From Solwaraspora sp. WMMD406 (GTDB lineage: Bacteria; Actinomycetota; Actinomycetes; Mycobacteriales; Micromonosporaceae), in contig NZ_JARUBF010000001.1 in the NCBI RefSeq assembly GCF_029626025.1, positions 1,674,001 through 1,738,000 of the forward strand: a stretch of DNA of 64,000 nt. The letters are read 5' to 3'. Below the pieces are notes generated by a model. That model was not told the origin of the DNA, searched no databases, and saw nothing but the letters and a program-made list of their open reading frames with translations. Every line of letters starts with the position of its first letter. The stretch's first letter is position 1. Below are positions 34,112-43,365 of the stretch, one piece after another. Made by a program: the position numbers and the translations under genes.

Positions 34112-35356
34112 ATGTCGGAGCCGTACTCCCGGCGTTCGTTCCTCAGCGGTGTGTTGGCCACCGGGACCCTCAGCGCCGTCGCCATTTATCTCGGCGGTGG
34201 CCGGGCCCTGCCCGACGTCGAGCTGCGGCTGGTCACCGGTCAGGACGGCACCGGTGCCCGCGATCTGTTGATCGCCATCTGGAACGAGGCCAATCCGCGC
34301 ACCACCGTGCGTGCCGAGGTGATCCCCAGCGGGTCCGGTGACGAACGCCAGGTGATGTTGGAAAGCGCGGTCCGAGGTGAAGCCGATGTCGTCAACTTGG
34401 ACATCATCGACGTGCCGGAGTTCGCCGCCGCCGAGCTGATCACGCCGGTGTCACCGGGTGGTAGTCAGCTGATCGACCCACTCGACGCGATCAGCCGGGT
34501 CCCCGGCGAAAGCGGAACATACTGGGCGGTGCCCTTCAACACCGACGTGGGCATGCTCTTCACCCGGACCGTCGACGAAGCGTCGGAGCCACCCGAGGGC
34601 CTGGCCGACCTGCTGACCACCGTTCCCGACGGATCACGACAGTTCGTTGGCCAGTTGCGGCCCACGGTGTCGACGTTCTTCGAGGGATTCGTCGTCAACG
34701 TGATCGAACACGCGGTCGCACAGCGGCCGGGAGTGCTGGCCCCGGTGGGGGACACCGCCGTCGTCGCCGAATCCGACCGAGTCTCCCGGGACGTCGAACT
34801 GTGGCGCAGCGCGCTCACCCCGCTGAAGGAGGCGATCGCCACCGGTCGAATCCTCACCGCCGGCAGCGAAGCCGAGAGCCTGGCCCAGTTCGTCGCTCCC
34901 GGCTCACCCGGCCGGTACATGCGCAACTGGCCGGTCAGGTATCGCGAGCTGCAGCAACTCGACAACCCGGACGTACGGGCGGGGCGGATCCGGGTCGATC
35001 CACTCGACGTCGGCGTGCTCGGCGGTCAGAGCCTGGCGGTGGTGGCGTCGTCGCCGCACGCCGAGCGGGCCCGTGACTTCATCACCTTCGCCACCGGCGA
35101 CGTGGCGCAGCGGATCCTCGCGGCGCACGGACTGCCGCCGACGGCGATCATCGCCTACAACGACGTCAACCTGCGGGCATCGATCCCGCACCTGATGAAC
35201 GTCCGGGCCGCCGTGGAGCGGGCTCTGCCGCGACCGGCCCACCCTAACTACCGGGCCTTCTCCAATGTGGTGAAGAACCACGTCGAACGGTTTCTGTACA
35301 ACGACGAGAACCTGTCCGACCGGTTCATCGAGGAGATCTCGACAGCGTTGACCTGA
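34112..35356 (+). CDS. Family 1 extracellular solute-binding protein
   Basis: A 414-residue exported binding protein. The N-terminus YSRRSFLSGVLATGTLSAVA has a twin-Arg-like motif and hydrophobic core, with no lipobox. The body resembles ABC sugar-type binding proteins: ADVVNLDIIDVPEFAAAELI, YWAVPFNTDVGMLFTR, SLAVVASSPHAERARDFI and ILAAHGLPPT. ATG 34112 has GAGGGG upstream. No permease or ATPase gene accompanies it; the next gene is a small membrane protein, 18 bases downstream. A sensor/receptor role is as likely as transport. Confidence 0.85.
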   Translation: MSEPYSRRSFLSGVLATGTLSAVAIYLGGGRALPDVELRLVTGQDGTGARDLLIAIWNEANPRTTVRAEVIPSGSGDERQVMLESAVRGEADVVNLDIIDVPEFAAAELITPVSPGGSQLIDPLDAISRVPGESGTYWAVPFNTDVGMLFTRTVDEASEPPEGLADLLTTVPDGSRQFVGQLRPTVSTFFEGFVVNVIEHAVAQRPGVLAPVGDTAVVAESDRVSRDVELWRSALTPLKEAIATGRILTAGSEAESLAQFVAPGSPGRYMRNWPVRYRELQQLDNPDVRAGRIRVDPLDVGVLGGQSLAVVASSPHAERARDFITFATGDVAQRILAAHGLPPTAIIAYNDVNLRASIPHLMNVRAAVERALPRPAHPNYRAFSNVVKNHVERFLYNDENLSDRFIEEISTALT

Positions 35357-35374
35357 CCCACGTGCGGCGATGGG

Positions 35375-35794
35375 ATGTGTGCGATGAACGTCCAACCGTG
35401 GCAGATTCCGGTGCTGGTGATGGCCGGCATCATCCTGGTGGAACTGGTGGTCGTCCCCCTGCTGCGCCACGTGGCCGACGCGGTGGTCAAGCGGGCCCTG
35501 CTCACCGCGTCGCTCGGCCTGCTGGCAGCCCTGCTGATCGTCGTCGGGGTGGTCGCCGCGATCGGGCCGTCGCTGGCCGACCAGTTGGCCAGCGTCGCGG
35601 CGGCGATCGCCGGGATCGCCGCACTGTGGCTGACCTACCGGTCACACCGCCCGCAGGGTCCGCCGCCGGCCTCCACCGCTGCACCGCCTGCGCCTACCGC
35701 CGCCGCACCTGCCTCCACCGCCGCACCGGCGTCGCCGCCGCCGGCCGAGCCGGTCGACGGATCCGGTGTCCGGGACGACACGTCGAGTCGTTGA
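35375..35794 (+). CDS. Small membrane protein with Pro/Ala tail
   Basis: A 139-residue protein with about three membrane helices (QIPVLVMAGIILVELVVVPL, then LGLLAALLIVVGVVAAI, then VAAAIAGIAALWLTY). A cytoplasmic or extracytoplasmic low-complexity Pro/Ala/Ser tail ends in VRDDTSSR. It begins 18 bases after the solute-binding gene and is probably co-transcribed. Function unknown. Confidence 0.7.
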   Translation: MCAMNVQPWQIPVLVMAGIILVELVVVPLLRHVADAVVKRALLTASLGLLAALLIVVGVVAAIGPSLADQLASVAAAIAGIAALWLTYRSHRPQGPPPASTAAPPAPTAAAPASTAAPASPPPAEPVDGSGVRDDTSSR

Positions 35795-35819
35795 CCGGAA
35801 TCGTCGGCGCTTCTGCGCG

Positions 35820-36488
35820 TCAGCTGGCGGCGGTGTACGCGGTCCGCAGCGCCGACGCGAACGTCTCGGCCGGCTGCGCCCCGGAGACGCCCCACTGGTC
35901 GTTGATCACGAAGTACGGCACCCCGGTCGCGCCGACACGCCGTGCCGCCCGGATGTCGGCCGCCACGTCGGCGGCGTACTCGTCACTGGAAAGCACCCGG
36001 GTCGTCGCGTCCCGATCGAGCCCGACCTCGGTGGCGAGCCGGACCAGGGTCGACGGGTCGTCAACCAGTGAGCCCTCGACCAGATGGGCACGCATCAGCC
36101 GTTCGTGCATCGGACCGTCGAGCCCGTACCGGGCCGCCAACTGGGTCAACCGGTGGGCGTCGCGCGTGTTGACCGCCACCGCCCGATCCAACGCGTACGT
36201 CAGCCCTTCGGCCGCCGCCAGCTCGGTCACCTGCCGGGTCATCGCCCGTACCTGGGCCGGCGGCGCGCCGGTCTTCTCCGCGAGCATCTCGAACACCGGC
36301 TGGCGGACACCCTGCGGGTGGTGGGGATCGAGCTGGAAGCTGTGCCAGCGCACCTCGACCTCGTCGGCGTGGGCGAAGCCGCGCAGCGCTGTGTCCAGTC
36401 GCCGCTTGCCGATGAAACACCAGGGGCAGATGACGTCGGACCAGACGTGGATCCGTACCTTGGCGGTGGTCGACGTCTCCGCTGTCAC
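35820..36488 (-). CDS. DsbA-family (FrnE-like) oxidoreductase
   Basis: A 222-residue thioredoxin-fold protein of the FrnE/2-hydroxychromene isomerase-like DsbA group. The redox motif CPWC occurs in DVICPWCFIGKRRLD, followed by the helical insert and the cis-proline GVPYFVINDQWGVSGAQP. No signal peptide, so it acts in the cytoplasm, as FrnE proteins do. GTG 36488 is chosen because GGAGGAGC lies 8 bases upstream; GTG 36494 is only 2 bases from it. It is divergent from a PAS-LuxR regulator. Confidence 0.92.
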   Translation of the reverse strand: MTAETSTTAKVRIHVWSDVICPWCFIGKRRLDTALRGFAHADEVEVRWHSFQLDPHHPQGVRQPVFEMLAEKTGAPPAQVRAMTRQVTELAAAEGLTYALDRAVAVNTRDAHRLTQLAARYGLDGPMHERLMRAHLVEGSLVDDPSTLVRLATEVGLDRDATTRVLSSDEYAADVAADIRAARRVGATGVPYFVINDQWGVSGAQPAETFASALRTAYTAAS

Positions 36489-36613
36489 CGCCACGCTCCT
36501 CCGAGCCGACCCGGTCCGCGCCTGGACGACGTTCCGGGAGTTCAAAGCTGGTACGAACCATACAACCGTACCTGTTCTTCGGTAAGTGCGCCTCAGCTGG
36601 CAAGAGAGGCGCT

Positions 36614-37474
36614 GTGCCGCCCGCGAGTGCGCCGGAAATCACCCGCGACGCATCGGTTTTGAGCAACAGATGGACTGTCGAGTGGGCAGCTGGAGCGGGC
36701 ACCGTACCTTCCGTGGAGACTGCCCGTACGATCACCAGCGTTGCCCGTCCGGAGGCCACCACCGGTGCCGACCCAGATCTGGTCGGCGCGGTCCGGTTAC
36801 GACCCGATGCCCGCGTCCTGCAGCTCGACCGCTACGGACGGGTCGTCCGGGTCTCCGCCGGGTTGACCCGTTGGCTCGGCTGGTCCGGCACGCAACTGGC
36901 CGGGCGTCCCTTCGAGCTGGTCCTGCACCCCGACCGGCGGGCCTGGTTCCGGCAGCGCTTCAGCGTCCTGCTGACCGACGCCCATCCACACTTCGTCGGC
37001 GCCGCCGAGGTGACCACCGTCGATGGCAGGCTGGCCGCCAGCCACGTCACGGCGGTCGCCGTACGCGCGGTGGAACCGGCGGCCGAGGCCGTGCTGGTGC
37101 TTCTGACCCCGGACACCCGAGTACGCCGGCCGCAGCTCACCGAGGTCGGCGCCCGGGTGCTGGAAGGGCTGGCCGGGGGAGCGTCGACCGCTGAACTCGC
37201 CGCCAGCCTGCACCTGAGCCGCAAAGGGGTGGAATATCACGTCACCGCGCTGCTGCGGCAGGCCCGGGTGACCAACCGTACGGCGCTGGTCGCCTGGGCA
37301 TACCACTGCGGGGTGCTGGTCCCGGGCGCGTGGCCGCCACGGCTCGCGCCGGAGGCCCGCGAACATCTCCGCCCGCGAGCCCGGGCCGGTGCCACCGACA
37401 CCACGGCGGAGCCGAGCGCTAACCGGTCGGTTTCCGGGCCGGGGACCTGCCGGGCCGGCGCTCGCCGGATCTGA
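36614..37474 (+). CDS. PAS-LuxR transcription regulator
   Basis: A 286-residue regulator. About residues 60-165 resemble a PAS sensor fold (VLQLDRYGRVVRVSAGLTRW, LHPDRRAWFRQRF). About 175-230 form a LuxR/FixJ helix-turn-helix, LTEVGARVLEGLAGGAS with LAASLHLSRKGVEYHVTALL. GTG 36614 follows AGAGAGG; a GTG at about 36713 is an alternative that would remove a variable tail. Such regulators govern secondary metabolism in actinomycetes. Its 3' end overlaps the convergent FAD monooxygenase gene by 56 bases. Confidence 0.82.
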   Translation: MPPASAPEITRDASVLSNRWTVEWAAGAGTVPSVETARTITSVARPEATTGADPDLVGAVRLRPDARVLQLDRYGRVVRVSAGLTRWLGWSGTQLAGRPFELVLHPDRRAWFRQRFSVLLTDAHPHFVGAAEVTTVDGRLAASHVTAVAVRAVEPAAEAVLVLLTPDTRVRRPQLTEVGARVLEGLAGGASTAELAASLHLSRKGVEYHVTALLRQARVTNRTALVAWAYHCGVLVPGAWPPRLAPEAREHLRPRARAGATDTTAEPSANRSVSGPGTCRAGARRI

Positions 37475-38807
37475 CCTGCCGGCGGCCGGCCGCCCAGCCC
37501 CGCCACACCCGCAGCACCCGGTCGGGTCGTAGCAGGCCCACCGGCGGATCGAGCAACCCGGTCACCCGGACGAACGCCTCCGCCAGCGTCGGGTCGTGTA
37601 CCGCCGCCGCGTGCAATCGGGGCAGATAGGCGTTGGTGAGCCGGACCTTCGCGGTCCGACGCCCGACGACGCCGGGAAAGGCCAGGTCGGCGCCGGTGGC
37701 GATGCCCCACGGTACGTCGACCACCGCCGCCACCGCCCGGAAGTAGCGCCGCCAGGACGGCGTACCGCCGGTGGCCAGCAGCCGGCGCAGCGCGTCGGCC
37801 TGCAACGCCGACACCGTCATACCCTGGCCGTAGATCGGATTGAACGAGCAGACCGCGTCGCCGATCACCAGCAGACCAGACGGGAACCGGGCCAGCCGCT
37901 CGTAGCGGTGCCGCACGTTCGCCGGATAGCGGAAGGCGACCGGATCGCCGAGCGGTTCGCCGTCCCGGAACGCCTGGTAGATGTCGGGGAAGGGCAGGTT
38001 GGCGGCGAAGGCGGCGAAGCCAGCGGGATCGGTCGGCGGATGATGGCCCAGGATGCCGGCCAGGGTGACGATGTGCCGCCCGCCTTCCTGCTCGGCGACC
38101 CCGGCACCGTACGGACTGTCGGGGGTCCAGTTCTGCAGGACGAGCCGGTCGGAGCCGAGCGCGCCCGGTGGCAACCGGTAGGACCGTGAGGCATAACCCA
38201 CGTCGACGTGGATCCGGTCGGTTTCGGGCGGCGGGTAACCGACCTGACCGAGCCAGAGTGGCGTACGCGAGCCCCGGCCGGTGGCGTCGACGGTCAGGTC
38301 CGCCTCGATCGCCGACTCGGTGCCGTCGGCGGCCCGGACCCGTACCCCGGTGACCCGATCGCCCCGGGACGACGTGGTCAGGCCGGCGATCGCGAGCCCG
38401 CCCAGGAGGGTGACCCCGGTGAGCTTGCGGACCCGGTCCCGGACGTGGCCTTCGAGCAACGGCCGGCTGGGGAACAGCACCGGTTGGCCGATGTCGACCT
38501 GGCGGATCCGATGTCCGGACAGCAACCAGCGGATTCCGCCGAGTAGGTCGCCACTGGGGACGCCGGCCGCCCGGACCTCGGCTGTCAGGCCAGGGAACAG
38601 GTCGTCGAGAAGCTGGCCGCCCCGGGCGAGCAGCGCGTGCAGGTGTCGCCCCTGCGGAACGCTGCGTCGCTGCCCGACGGAGTCCGGCAGCTCGTCCCGG
38701 TCGACGATGGTCACCTGTCGGTAGCTGTCGCTGAGGACCCGGGCGGCCAGGAGGCCGGCCATGCTGGCTCCGAGCACCACGGCGTGTCCGCCGGCTTGAC
38801 CGCTCAT
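37419..38807 (-). CDS. Class A FAD-dependent monooxygenase/reductase
   Basis: A 462-residue flavoprotein. The dinucleotide motif is VVLGASMAGLLAARVL (about residues 9-24), and the second FAD motif is LLVIGDAVCSFNPIYGQGM. The overall layout is that of the geranylgeranyl-reductase/tetracycline-hydroxylase group that hydroxylates or reduces hydrophobic metabolites. A DATGRGS element lies between them. ATG 38807 has GAAGGAGA upstream; the long frame beyond is a shadow. Substrate is unknown, and no biosynthetic partner sits beside it. Confidence 0.9.
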   Translation of the reverse strand: MSGQAGGHAVVLGASMAGLLAARVLSDSYRQVTIVDRDELPDSVGQRRSVPQGRHLHALLARGGQLLDDLFPGLTAEVRAAGVPSGDLLGGIRWLLSGHRIRQVDIGQPVLFPSRPLLEGHVRDRVRKLTGVTLLGGLAIAGLTTSSRGDRVTGVRVRAADGTESAIEADLTVDATGRGSRTPLWLGQVGYPPPETDRIHVDVGYASRSYRLPPGALGSDRLVLQNWTPDSPYGAGVAEQEGGRHIVTLAGILGHHPPTDPAGFAAFAANLPFPDIYQAFRDGEPLGDPVAFRYPANVRHRYERLARFPSGLLVIGDAVCSFNPIYGQGMTVSALQADALRRLLATGGTPSWRRYFRAVAAVVDVPWGIATGADLAFPGVVGRRTAKVRLTNAYLPRLHAAAVHDPTLAEAFVRVTGLLDPPVGLLRPDRVLRVWRGWAAGRRQVRSGERRPGRSPARKPTG

Positions 38808-38822
38808 CCCGGTCTCCTTCGC

Positions 38823-38961
38823 GCCGTGTCTCCCTGCGCCGTGTCTCCTCCGGGCCGTGTCTCCCTGCGCCGTCCGAGCTTCATTGTCTGGGGTGGACGG
38901 GTGGTCAGTCGTCTTCGTCCGTGCGCGACGGTGCGCGGTCGCCTCCGTCCGTGCGCGACGG
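38823..38961. repeat. Short direct repeats upstream of monooxygenase gene
   Basis: GCCGTGTCTCC occurs at 38823, 38838 and 38854, and CGTCCGTGCGCGACGG occurs at 38916 and 38946. They cover most of the region between two minus-strand genes. They may be slippage products or protein-binding sites; no coding function is seen. Confidence 0.7.
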
Positions 38962-39003
38962 GGACGTGGTCTCAGCGGGTGCGGCCTGGTCCGGGCGGGC
39001 CGG

Positions 39004-39348
39004 TTACCGCACGGGGCGGTTGGCGGATCCGGCTGCCCGGGGTGAGTACCGGATGCGATTCGTGGCACCCGGCTGTGCCTGCGGGCGAGGTCGCCACCGC
39101 AGGCGGGTCGCGGCGCGATCAGGCGCCGGGCGGTGCCGTGCGAACGGCCACGCGCCGAGCGACGGGAGGTACCGCTGAAACAGCCAGACACCGAGACCCC
39201 CGAGCAACGCTCCCGTCAGGACGGCGAGTACCAGTCGGATTGTGCCGCCGAAGACGATCTGGCCGAGTGCGGCACCTACCGTCCAGCGGGCTATCCAGGT
39301 GCCGACCGTCGACCTGGCGGCCGCGCCGGTGCCGACTTCCGTGGGCAT
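39004..39348 (-). CDS. Small membrane protein
   Basis: A 114-residue protein from ATG 39348 with GGGGAGG upstream. Two adjacent hydrophobic stretches (TWIARWTVGAALGQIVFGG and LVLAVLTGALLGGLGVWLF) suggest one or two membrane helices, followed by a strongly basic Arg/Pro tail. No family recognised. It lies 150 bases after an unrelated hypothetical gene on the same strand. Confidence 0.6.
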   Translation of the reverse strand: MPTEVGTGAAARSTVGTWIARWTVGAALGQIVFGGTIRLVLAVLTGALLGGLGVWLFQRYLPSLGAWPFARHRPAPDRAATRLRWRPRPQAQPGATNRIRYSPRAAGSANRPVR

Positions 39349-39501
39349 GGTTGCCTCCCCACTCGACGGTATCGACCGTTGGCGTCGCGGCACCAGGGTC
39401 TGTCGAACTCTGGCGGACACGTGACGTCTGCTCGCCGCGTGGCCGTACCGTGTGCCGTTGGTGACGTCGTCGGTCGGTTGCGCCGGTCGACGACGTCGCG
39501 C

Positions 39502-40344
39502 TCAGCGCACTGTGGAGGCGAGGACGTCGAAGACGTCCGGGCGGTCCCGCCGGTTGCCGACCAGGAGCGCCACGCGGCGGCCCGGCTGCAGGAGCGGCGA
39601 CCAGAACTCGTCGACCAGGGCCCGCCACAACGCCCGGTCCGGCAGGCGGGCGTGTCGCTGCTGGAACGCCACCACGTCGCGGTCGCGTAGCTGCTGGCGG
39701 TGGGTGCGACAGTTCGGATGCGCGCACCGGTAGTGGTAGGAGAGAGTGAATCGCGGCCGGGTCAGCTGGTCGAGGATCGCCATGTCGAGCAGTTCCGCTC
39801 CGCCGCGTCGCCATTCGGTCAGCGACCACTCCTCGGCCGGGGTGGGCGGCGCGGCCCGACCGACCGTGACGGCGTGCAGGGCGGCCACCCGTACCAGGGC
39901 CAGTGACCGCGCCGGGGTGGGCGCCGGCCCGTCGCGACGGTCGGCGTTCGCGCTCTGCAGGTCACACATGGACCACTCGGCCCGTCGATCGAGGTGGTTG
40001 CTCCGTCGCGACGTCCGGTCGGTGTGCCGTTCGACGATGAGCGAGCCGTTCTGGATCTTCCAGCTCTCCGGGCGGGGATCGGTATGGTCCGGTTCGACGA
40101 CGGCCCGGACGACGTCGTGGCGACGCAGGCCGGCGACAGCGCCGAGCGGGTGCGCCTCGACCTCGTCGAACCGGATCCAGAACCGTGGCTCGTCGAGGCA
40201 GAGTCCGACGATGGTGGTCATCGCACCGTACGTCGCCGACGGCACGAGCGGGCTGAGCCCCGTGACCAGCACGCGTACGGATAGCGGCTCGGCGGGATCA
40301 AGGGGTGGGGCTGCGTAGTGGGGTGTCCGGTACCACTCGCTCAC
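39502..40344 (-). CDS. Hypothetical protein with CxxxxC/H cluster
   Basis: A 280-residue soluble protein not assigned to a family. The N-terminal 70 residues are strand-rich (VRVLVTGLSPLVPSATYGAM, FWIRFDEVEAHPL). The C-terminal part has YHYRCAHPNCRTHRQQLRDR, a Cys/His cluster (C-x4-C-x2-H) that could bind zinc, then a helical LPDRALWRALVDEFW segment. ATG 40344 is divergent from the HelD-like gene across 235 bases. A nucleic-acid-related role is possible but unproven. Confidence 0.65.
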   Translation of the reverse strand: MSEWYRTPHYAAPPLDPAEPLSVRVLVTGLSPLVPSATYGAMTTIVGLCLDEPRFWIRFDEVEAHPLGAVAGLRRHDVVRAVVEPDHTDPRPESWKIQNGSLIVERHTDRTSRRSNHLDRRAEWSMCDLQSANADRRDGPAPTPARSLALVRVAALHAVTVGRAAPPTPAEEWSLTEWRRGGAELLDMAILDQLTRPRFTLSYHYRCAHPNCRTHRQQLRDRDVVAFQQRHARLPDRALWRALVDEFWSPLLQPGRRVALLVGNRRDRPDVFDVLASTVR

Positions 40345-40388
40345 GCGTTCCTCCGGCCGAGAGGGTAGCCATCGGTGATCGCCTGATT

Positions 40389-40406
40389 ACTTGATGCTAT
40401 AAGCAT
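40389..40406. promoter_or_regulatory. Palindromic operator candidate upstream of HelD-like gene
   Basis: ATGCT-ATA-AGCAT is a perfect 13-base palindrome (40394-40406) in an AT-rich patch. With its flank it shares ACTTGATGCT with the palindrome at 27342-27351. It lies between the divergent hypothetical and HelD-like genes. Confidence 0.5.
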
Positions 40407-40579
40407 TGCATGCGTGACAGCGGTGTACCAGGTCCACGCACCGGTCGGCCCACGCACAGGTTCGACCCACCCCCACGCACAGACCGGGCGCGGGTATTCG
40501 TGTCCACTTCAGGGCTGTCGGGCGGCGACCCCGGCCGGTACGGTGTGGCGAGCCTGCCGACCTGGGGAGGGTGTCGCCC

Positions 40580-42832
40580 ATGGCCGACATGTCTGCGGAG
40601 ATCGCCGCCGAGCAGGAGCATTTCGATGCCGCCGCCGCCGAGCGGGACCGCCGACGTACCGCGCTCGGCACGCTTGCCGACAGCGGCGCCGACAAGGCGG
40701 CGGCGGCCCGACTACGCCAGCACGCCACGGCGCTGGCCCGGCGGCTCGACGACGCCGACGACGCGGTCGCGTTCGGCCGCATCGACGACGACTCCGGCGC
40801 GGCGCTGTACCTCGGCCGGCACCTGATCAGCGTCGGCGGCGGCGCGGACCCGCTGGTGGTGAATTGGCAGGCCCCGGCCGCCGCCCGCTACTTCACGGCC
40901 AGCCCGGACGACCCACAGGGCCTGGTCCGCAAACGCAGCTACCAGTGCACCGGCAACACCATCGAGCGCCTCGACGACGTGCTGTTCGCCGAGATCGCCG
41001 CCGGGGTGGCTGGCGCGGGGGAGGCTGGCGCGGGGGAGGCTGGCGCGGGGGAGGCTGGCGCGGGGGAGGCTGGCGCCGCCGGGGTCGACGCCCAGCTGCT
41101 CGCCGAGTTGGCCCGGGGCCGTACCGGGACGATGCGCGACATTGTCGCCACCATCCAGGCCGCCCAGTACGAGCTGATCCGCTCCCCAATGGACCAGCTG
41201 CTCGTCGTCGAGGGCGGACCCGGCACCGGCAAGACCGCGATCGCCCTGCACCGGGTTTCCTGGCTGCTGTTCCAGCACCCCGACCTGGCCGCCGACGACG
41301 TGCTGGTGGTCGGGCCGCATCCGACGTTCATGCGCTACATCAGCCAGGTGCTGCCCGGTCTCGGCGACGCCGAGGTCGAGCTGCGCGACATCAGCCGGCT
41401 CGCCCCGACGGTACGGCGGGGCCGGGCCGAACCGGCGGCGGTGGCCCGGCTCAAAGGGGACGCCCGGATGGCCGGGTTGCTCGACCGGGCCCTGCGCAGC
41501 CGGATCGGCGCCCCGGATCCGGCGGAGCGGCTGCTGCTCGGCGGCCGGTTCGTCACCCTGCCGGGCGAGCAGGTGCAGACGGCGTTGACCGCCGCCGCAG
41601 CGGCCGACCTGCCGTACAGCGGTCGCCGGCAGGTGTTCCGGGACCGGCTCACCGACCTGGTCCACGACCGGGCCGGGGTCGACCCGCGCGGCGAACCGGC
41701 GCTGGCCAACCTGGTCGAGCGGCTCTGGCCGCAGCAGAACCCGGCGGCGTTCCTGCGTGGTCTGCTCGCCTCCCGTCCCCGGCTGCGGGCCGCCGCCACG
41801 CAGGGAGCCGCTGCCACGCGGGATGCCGCCGGTGACGCCCTGCCCGGCACCGACGACGCCGGGTTCACCGCCGACGAGCTGGCCCTGTTGCACCGCCGGG
41901 GCGCCGACCGGATCTCCGAGGAGGTCTGGTCCGCCGCCGACCTGCCGCTGCTCGACGAATTGGACCACCTCATCGACGGGGCACCACAGCGCAGGTACGG
42001 GCACGTGGTCGTCGACGAGGCACAGGACCTGTCGCCGATGCAGCTGCGCGCGGTGGCCCGGCGCAGCCGTACCGGGTCGTGCACGGTGCTCGGCGACCTA
42101 GCCCAGTCCACTGGGGCCTGGGCCCGGGACAGCTGGGACGAAGTGACCCGGTACCTGCCGGCGACGCACCCGGTACGGGTCGCCCCGCTGCGGTACGGCT
42201 ACCGGGTGCCCCGGCAGGCGTACCAGTTCGCCGCCCAGCTGTTGCCGGTCGCCGCGCCGGCAGTGATCCCGCCGGAGGTGGTCCGCGACGGACCGGCCGA
42301 GCCCGGCGTACACCGGGTCGGGCTGACCGAACGGGCCGGCCGGGTCGTCGCCGTCGCCACGGCGCACGCCGACCGAGGCGCGTTCGTCGGCATCGTCTGC
42401 CCGCCGCGCTGCCGCCGGGAGGTGGAGGCGGCCCTGGCCGACAACGAGGTGGCCTGGAGCAGTGCCCAGCAAGGTGACCTCGGGTCGGCGATCAACCTGG
42501 TCAGCCCGGCCGAGGCCAAAGGGCTGGAGTTCGACGCCGTGGTGGTCGTCGAGCCGGAGCAGATCGTCGCCGACGACGACCGTGGCCACCGGATGCTGTA
42601 CGTCGCGTTGACCCGTACCACCGGGCATCTTGACGTGGTGTGCGTCGGTGACCCGATGCCGTTGGCGGCACCGCGCCCGACCGTGGCTGGTGCCGCCGGC
42701 GACCAGCCCGAGTTCACCGATCGGGTCGCCCGCCAGCTCGCCGAGCATCTCGCCGGTCAGCTGCGCGCGGGCGCGCCGGCCGCGCACTGGGCGCGGGTCC
42801 TCGACGAGGTACGCCGCCAGTTGGACAGCTGA
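40580..42832 (+). CDS. HelD-type superfamily 1 helicase-like ATPase
   Basis: A 750-residue UvrD-like ATPase of the HelD/HelR type, which frees stalled RNA polymerase and in some actinomycetes protects against rifamycins. Seen: N-terminal charged helices (about 1-65), the HelD-type domain, Walker A EGGPGTGKTAIA (211-222), motif II VDEAQDLSP, and C-terminal motifs EAKGLEFDAVVVVEP and MLYVALTRTTGHLDVV. ATG 40580 follows GGGGAGG by 9 bases. Odd feature: residues about 144-166 are four-plus copies of an AGAGE unit encoded by a 15-bp tandem repeat just before the ATPase domain. No rifampicin-associated element was identified upstream. Confidence 0.9.
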   Translation: MADMSAEIAAEQEHFDAAAAERDRRRTALGTLADSGADKAAAARLRQHATALARRLDDADDAVAFGRIDDDSGAALYLGRHLISVGGGADPLVVNWQAPAAARYFTASPDDPQGLVRKRSYQCTGNTIERLDDVLFAEIAAGVAGAGEAGAGEAGAGEAGAGEAGAAGVDAQLLAELARGRTGTMRDIVATIQAAQYELIRSPMDQLLVVEGGPGTGKTAIALHRVSWLLFQHPDLAADDVLVVGPHPTFMRYISQVLPGLGDAEVELRDISRLAPTVRRGRAEPAAVARLKGDARMAGLLDRALRSRIGAPDPAERLLLGGRFVTLPGEQVQTALTAAAAADLPYSGRRQVFRDRLTDLVHDRAGVDPRGEPALANLVERLWPQQNPAAFLRGLLASRPRLRAAATQGAAATRDAAGDALPGTDDAGFTADELALLHRRGADRISEEVWSAADLPLLDELDHLIDGAPQRRYGHVVVDEAQDLSPMQLRAVARRSRTGSCTVLGDLAQSTGAWARDSWDEVTRYLPATHPVRVAPLRYGYRVPRQAYQFAAQLLPVAAPAVIPPEVVRDGPAEPGVHRVGLTERAGRVVAVATAHADRGAFVGIVCPPRCRREVEAALADNEVAWSSAQQGDLGSAINLVSPAEAKGLEFDAVVVVEPEQIVADDDRGHRMLYVALTRTTGHLDVVCVGDPMPLAAPRPTVAGAAGDQPEFTDRVARQLAEHLAGQLRAGAPAAHWARVLDEVRRQLDS
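41009..41076 (+). repeat. 15-bp tandem repeat, 4.5 copies, in HelD-like gene
   Basis: GCTGGCGCGGGGGAG is repeated at 41009, 41024, 41039 and 41054, with a partial copy at 41069. It is in frame and encodes AGAGE units in a linker. Copy number could vary between strains without frame loss. Confidence 0.95.
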
Positions 42833-42860
42833 CCTCGACACGTTTCGGCCGCCGGCGTGG

Positions 42861-43346
42861 TCAGCCGCCGGTGGCCGGGCGGCTCAGGACGGCCGAGGTG
42901 AGCCGGCGGCCCACCGTCGCTTGGACGATGCTCTTGCTGATGGTCGCCTTGGTCGCCCGGCTGGGCAGCGCCACGCCGAGTTCGGCGGCCAACGCCCGCA
43001 ACTCGGCGACCTTCAGCCCCAGGTCGTCGAGGTACCGTCCGGCGGCCACCCGGTCGTCGATCGCGGCCAGATCGGCGCGGATCCGGTCGGTGTCGACAGC
43101 GGCCGGTGCCTTCGCGGCCGTGGTACGGGTACGCCGGGTGGCCGGGGCGGGTGCCGTCGCCGCCGGTCCGGTGGTCGATGGCACGACCGCCCCGGTCGCG
43201 GACGGCGCACCGGCGACCACCAAATGGGCGGTGCCGTCGGCGAGCGCGGCGAGCTGATCCGACGGCACCGTACGCAGGAACTCCGCGATCCGGATCAGGA
43301 CGGCGTGGGACAGGTCAGCGGGGTTTTCAACTGATCGGCGTGTCAT
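42861..43346 (-). CDS. Hypothetical protein with C-terminal SAP/Rho-N-like helix pair
   Basis: A 161-residue protein. N-terminal helices (about 1-45), a Pro/Ala/Thr linker (45-85) and a C-terminal region (DLGLKVAELRALAAELGV, KATISKSIVQAT) like a SAP or Rho-N helix pair that binds nucleic acid. It starts 19 bases after the stop of the ParA-like gene, so the pair is probably an operon. It may be the DNA-binding partner of that ATPase, but there is no ParB homology. Confidence 0.7.
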   Translation of the reverse strand: MTRRSVENPADLSHAVLIRIAEFLRTVPSDQLAALADGTAHLVVAGAPSATGAVVPSTTGPAATAPAPATRRTRTTAAKAPAAVDTDRIRADLAAIDDRVAAGRYLDDLGLKVAELRALAAELGVALPSRATKATISKSIVQATVGRRLTSAVLSRPATGG

Positions 43347-43365
43347 CAGTTCTCCGGCTTCCTAA

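Noticed and set aside
38823-38961. CRISPR-like array
   Set aside because: Repeats are 11-16 bases with 4-14-base gaps, too short and irregular, and no cas genes are nearby.
40440-40480. tRNA T-arm-like GGTTCGA sequence
   Set aside because: No acceptor or anticodon arms can be folded around it.
40414-41835. Plus-strand frame overlapping the HelD-like gene
   Set aside because: Arg/Gly-rich shadow; the ATPase motifs lie in the other frame.
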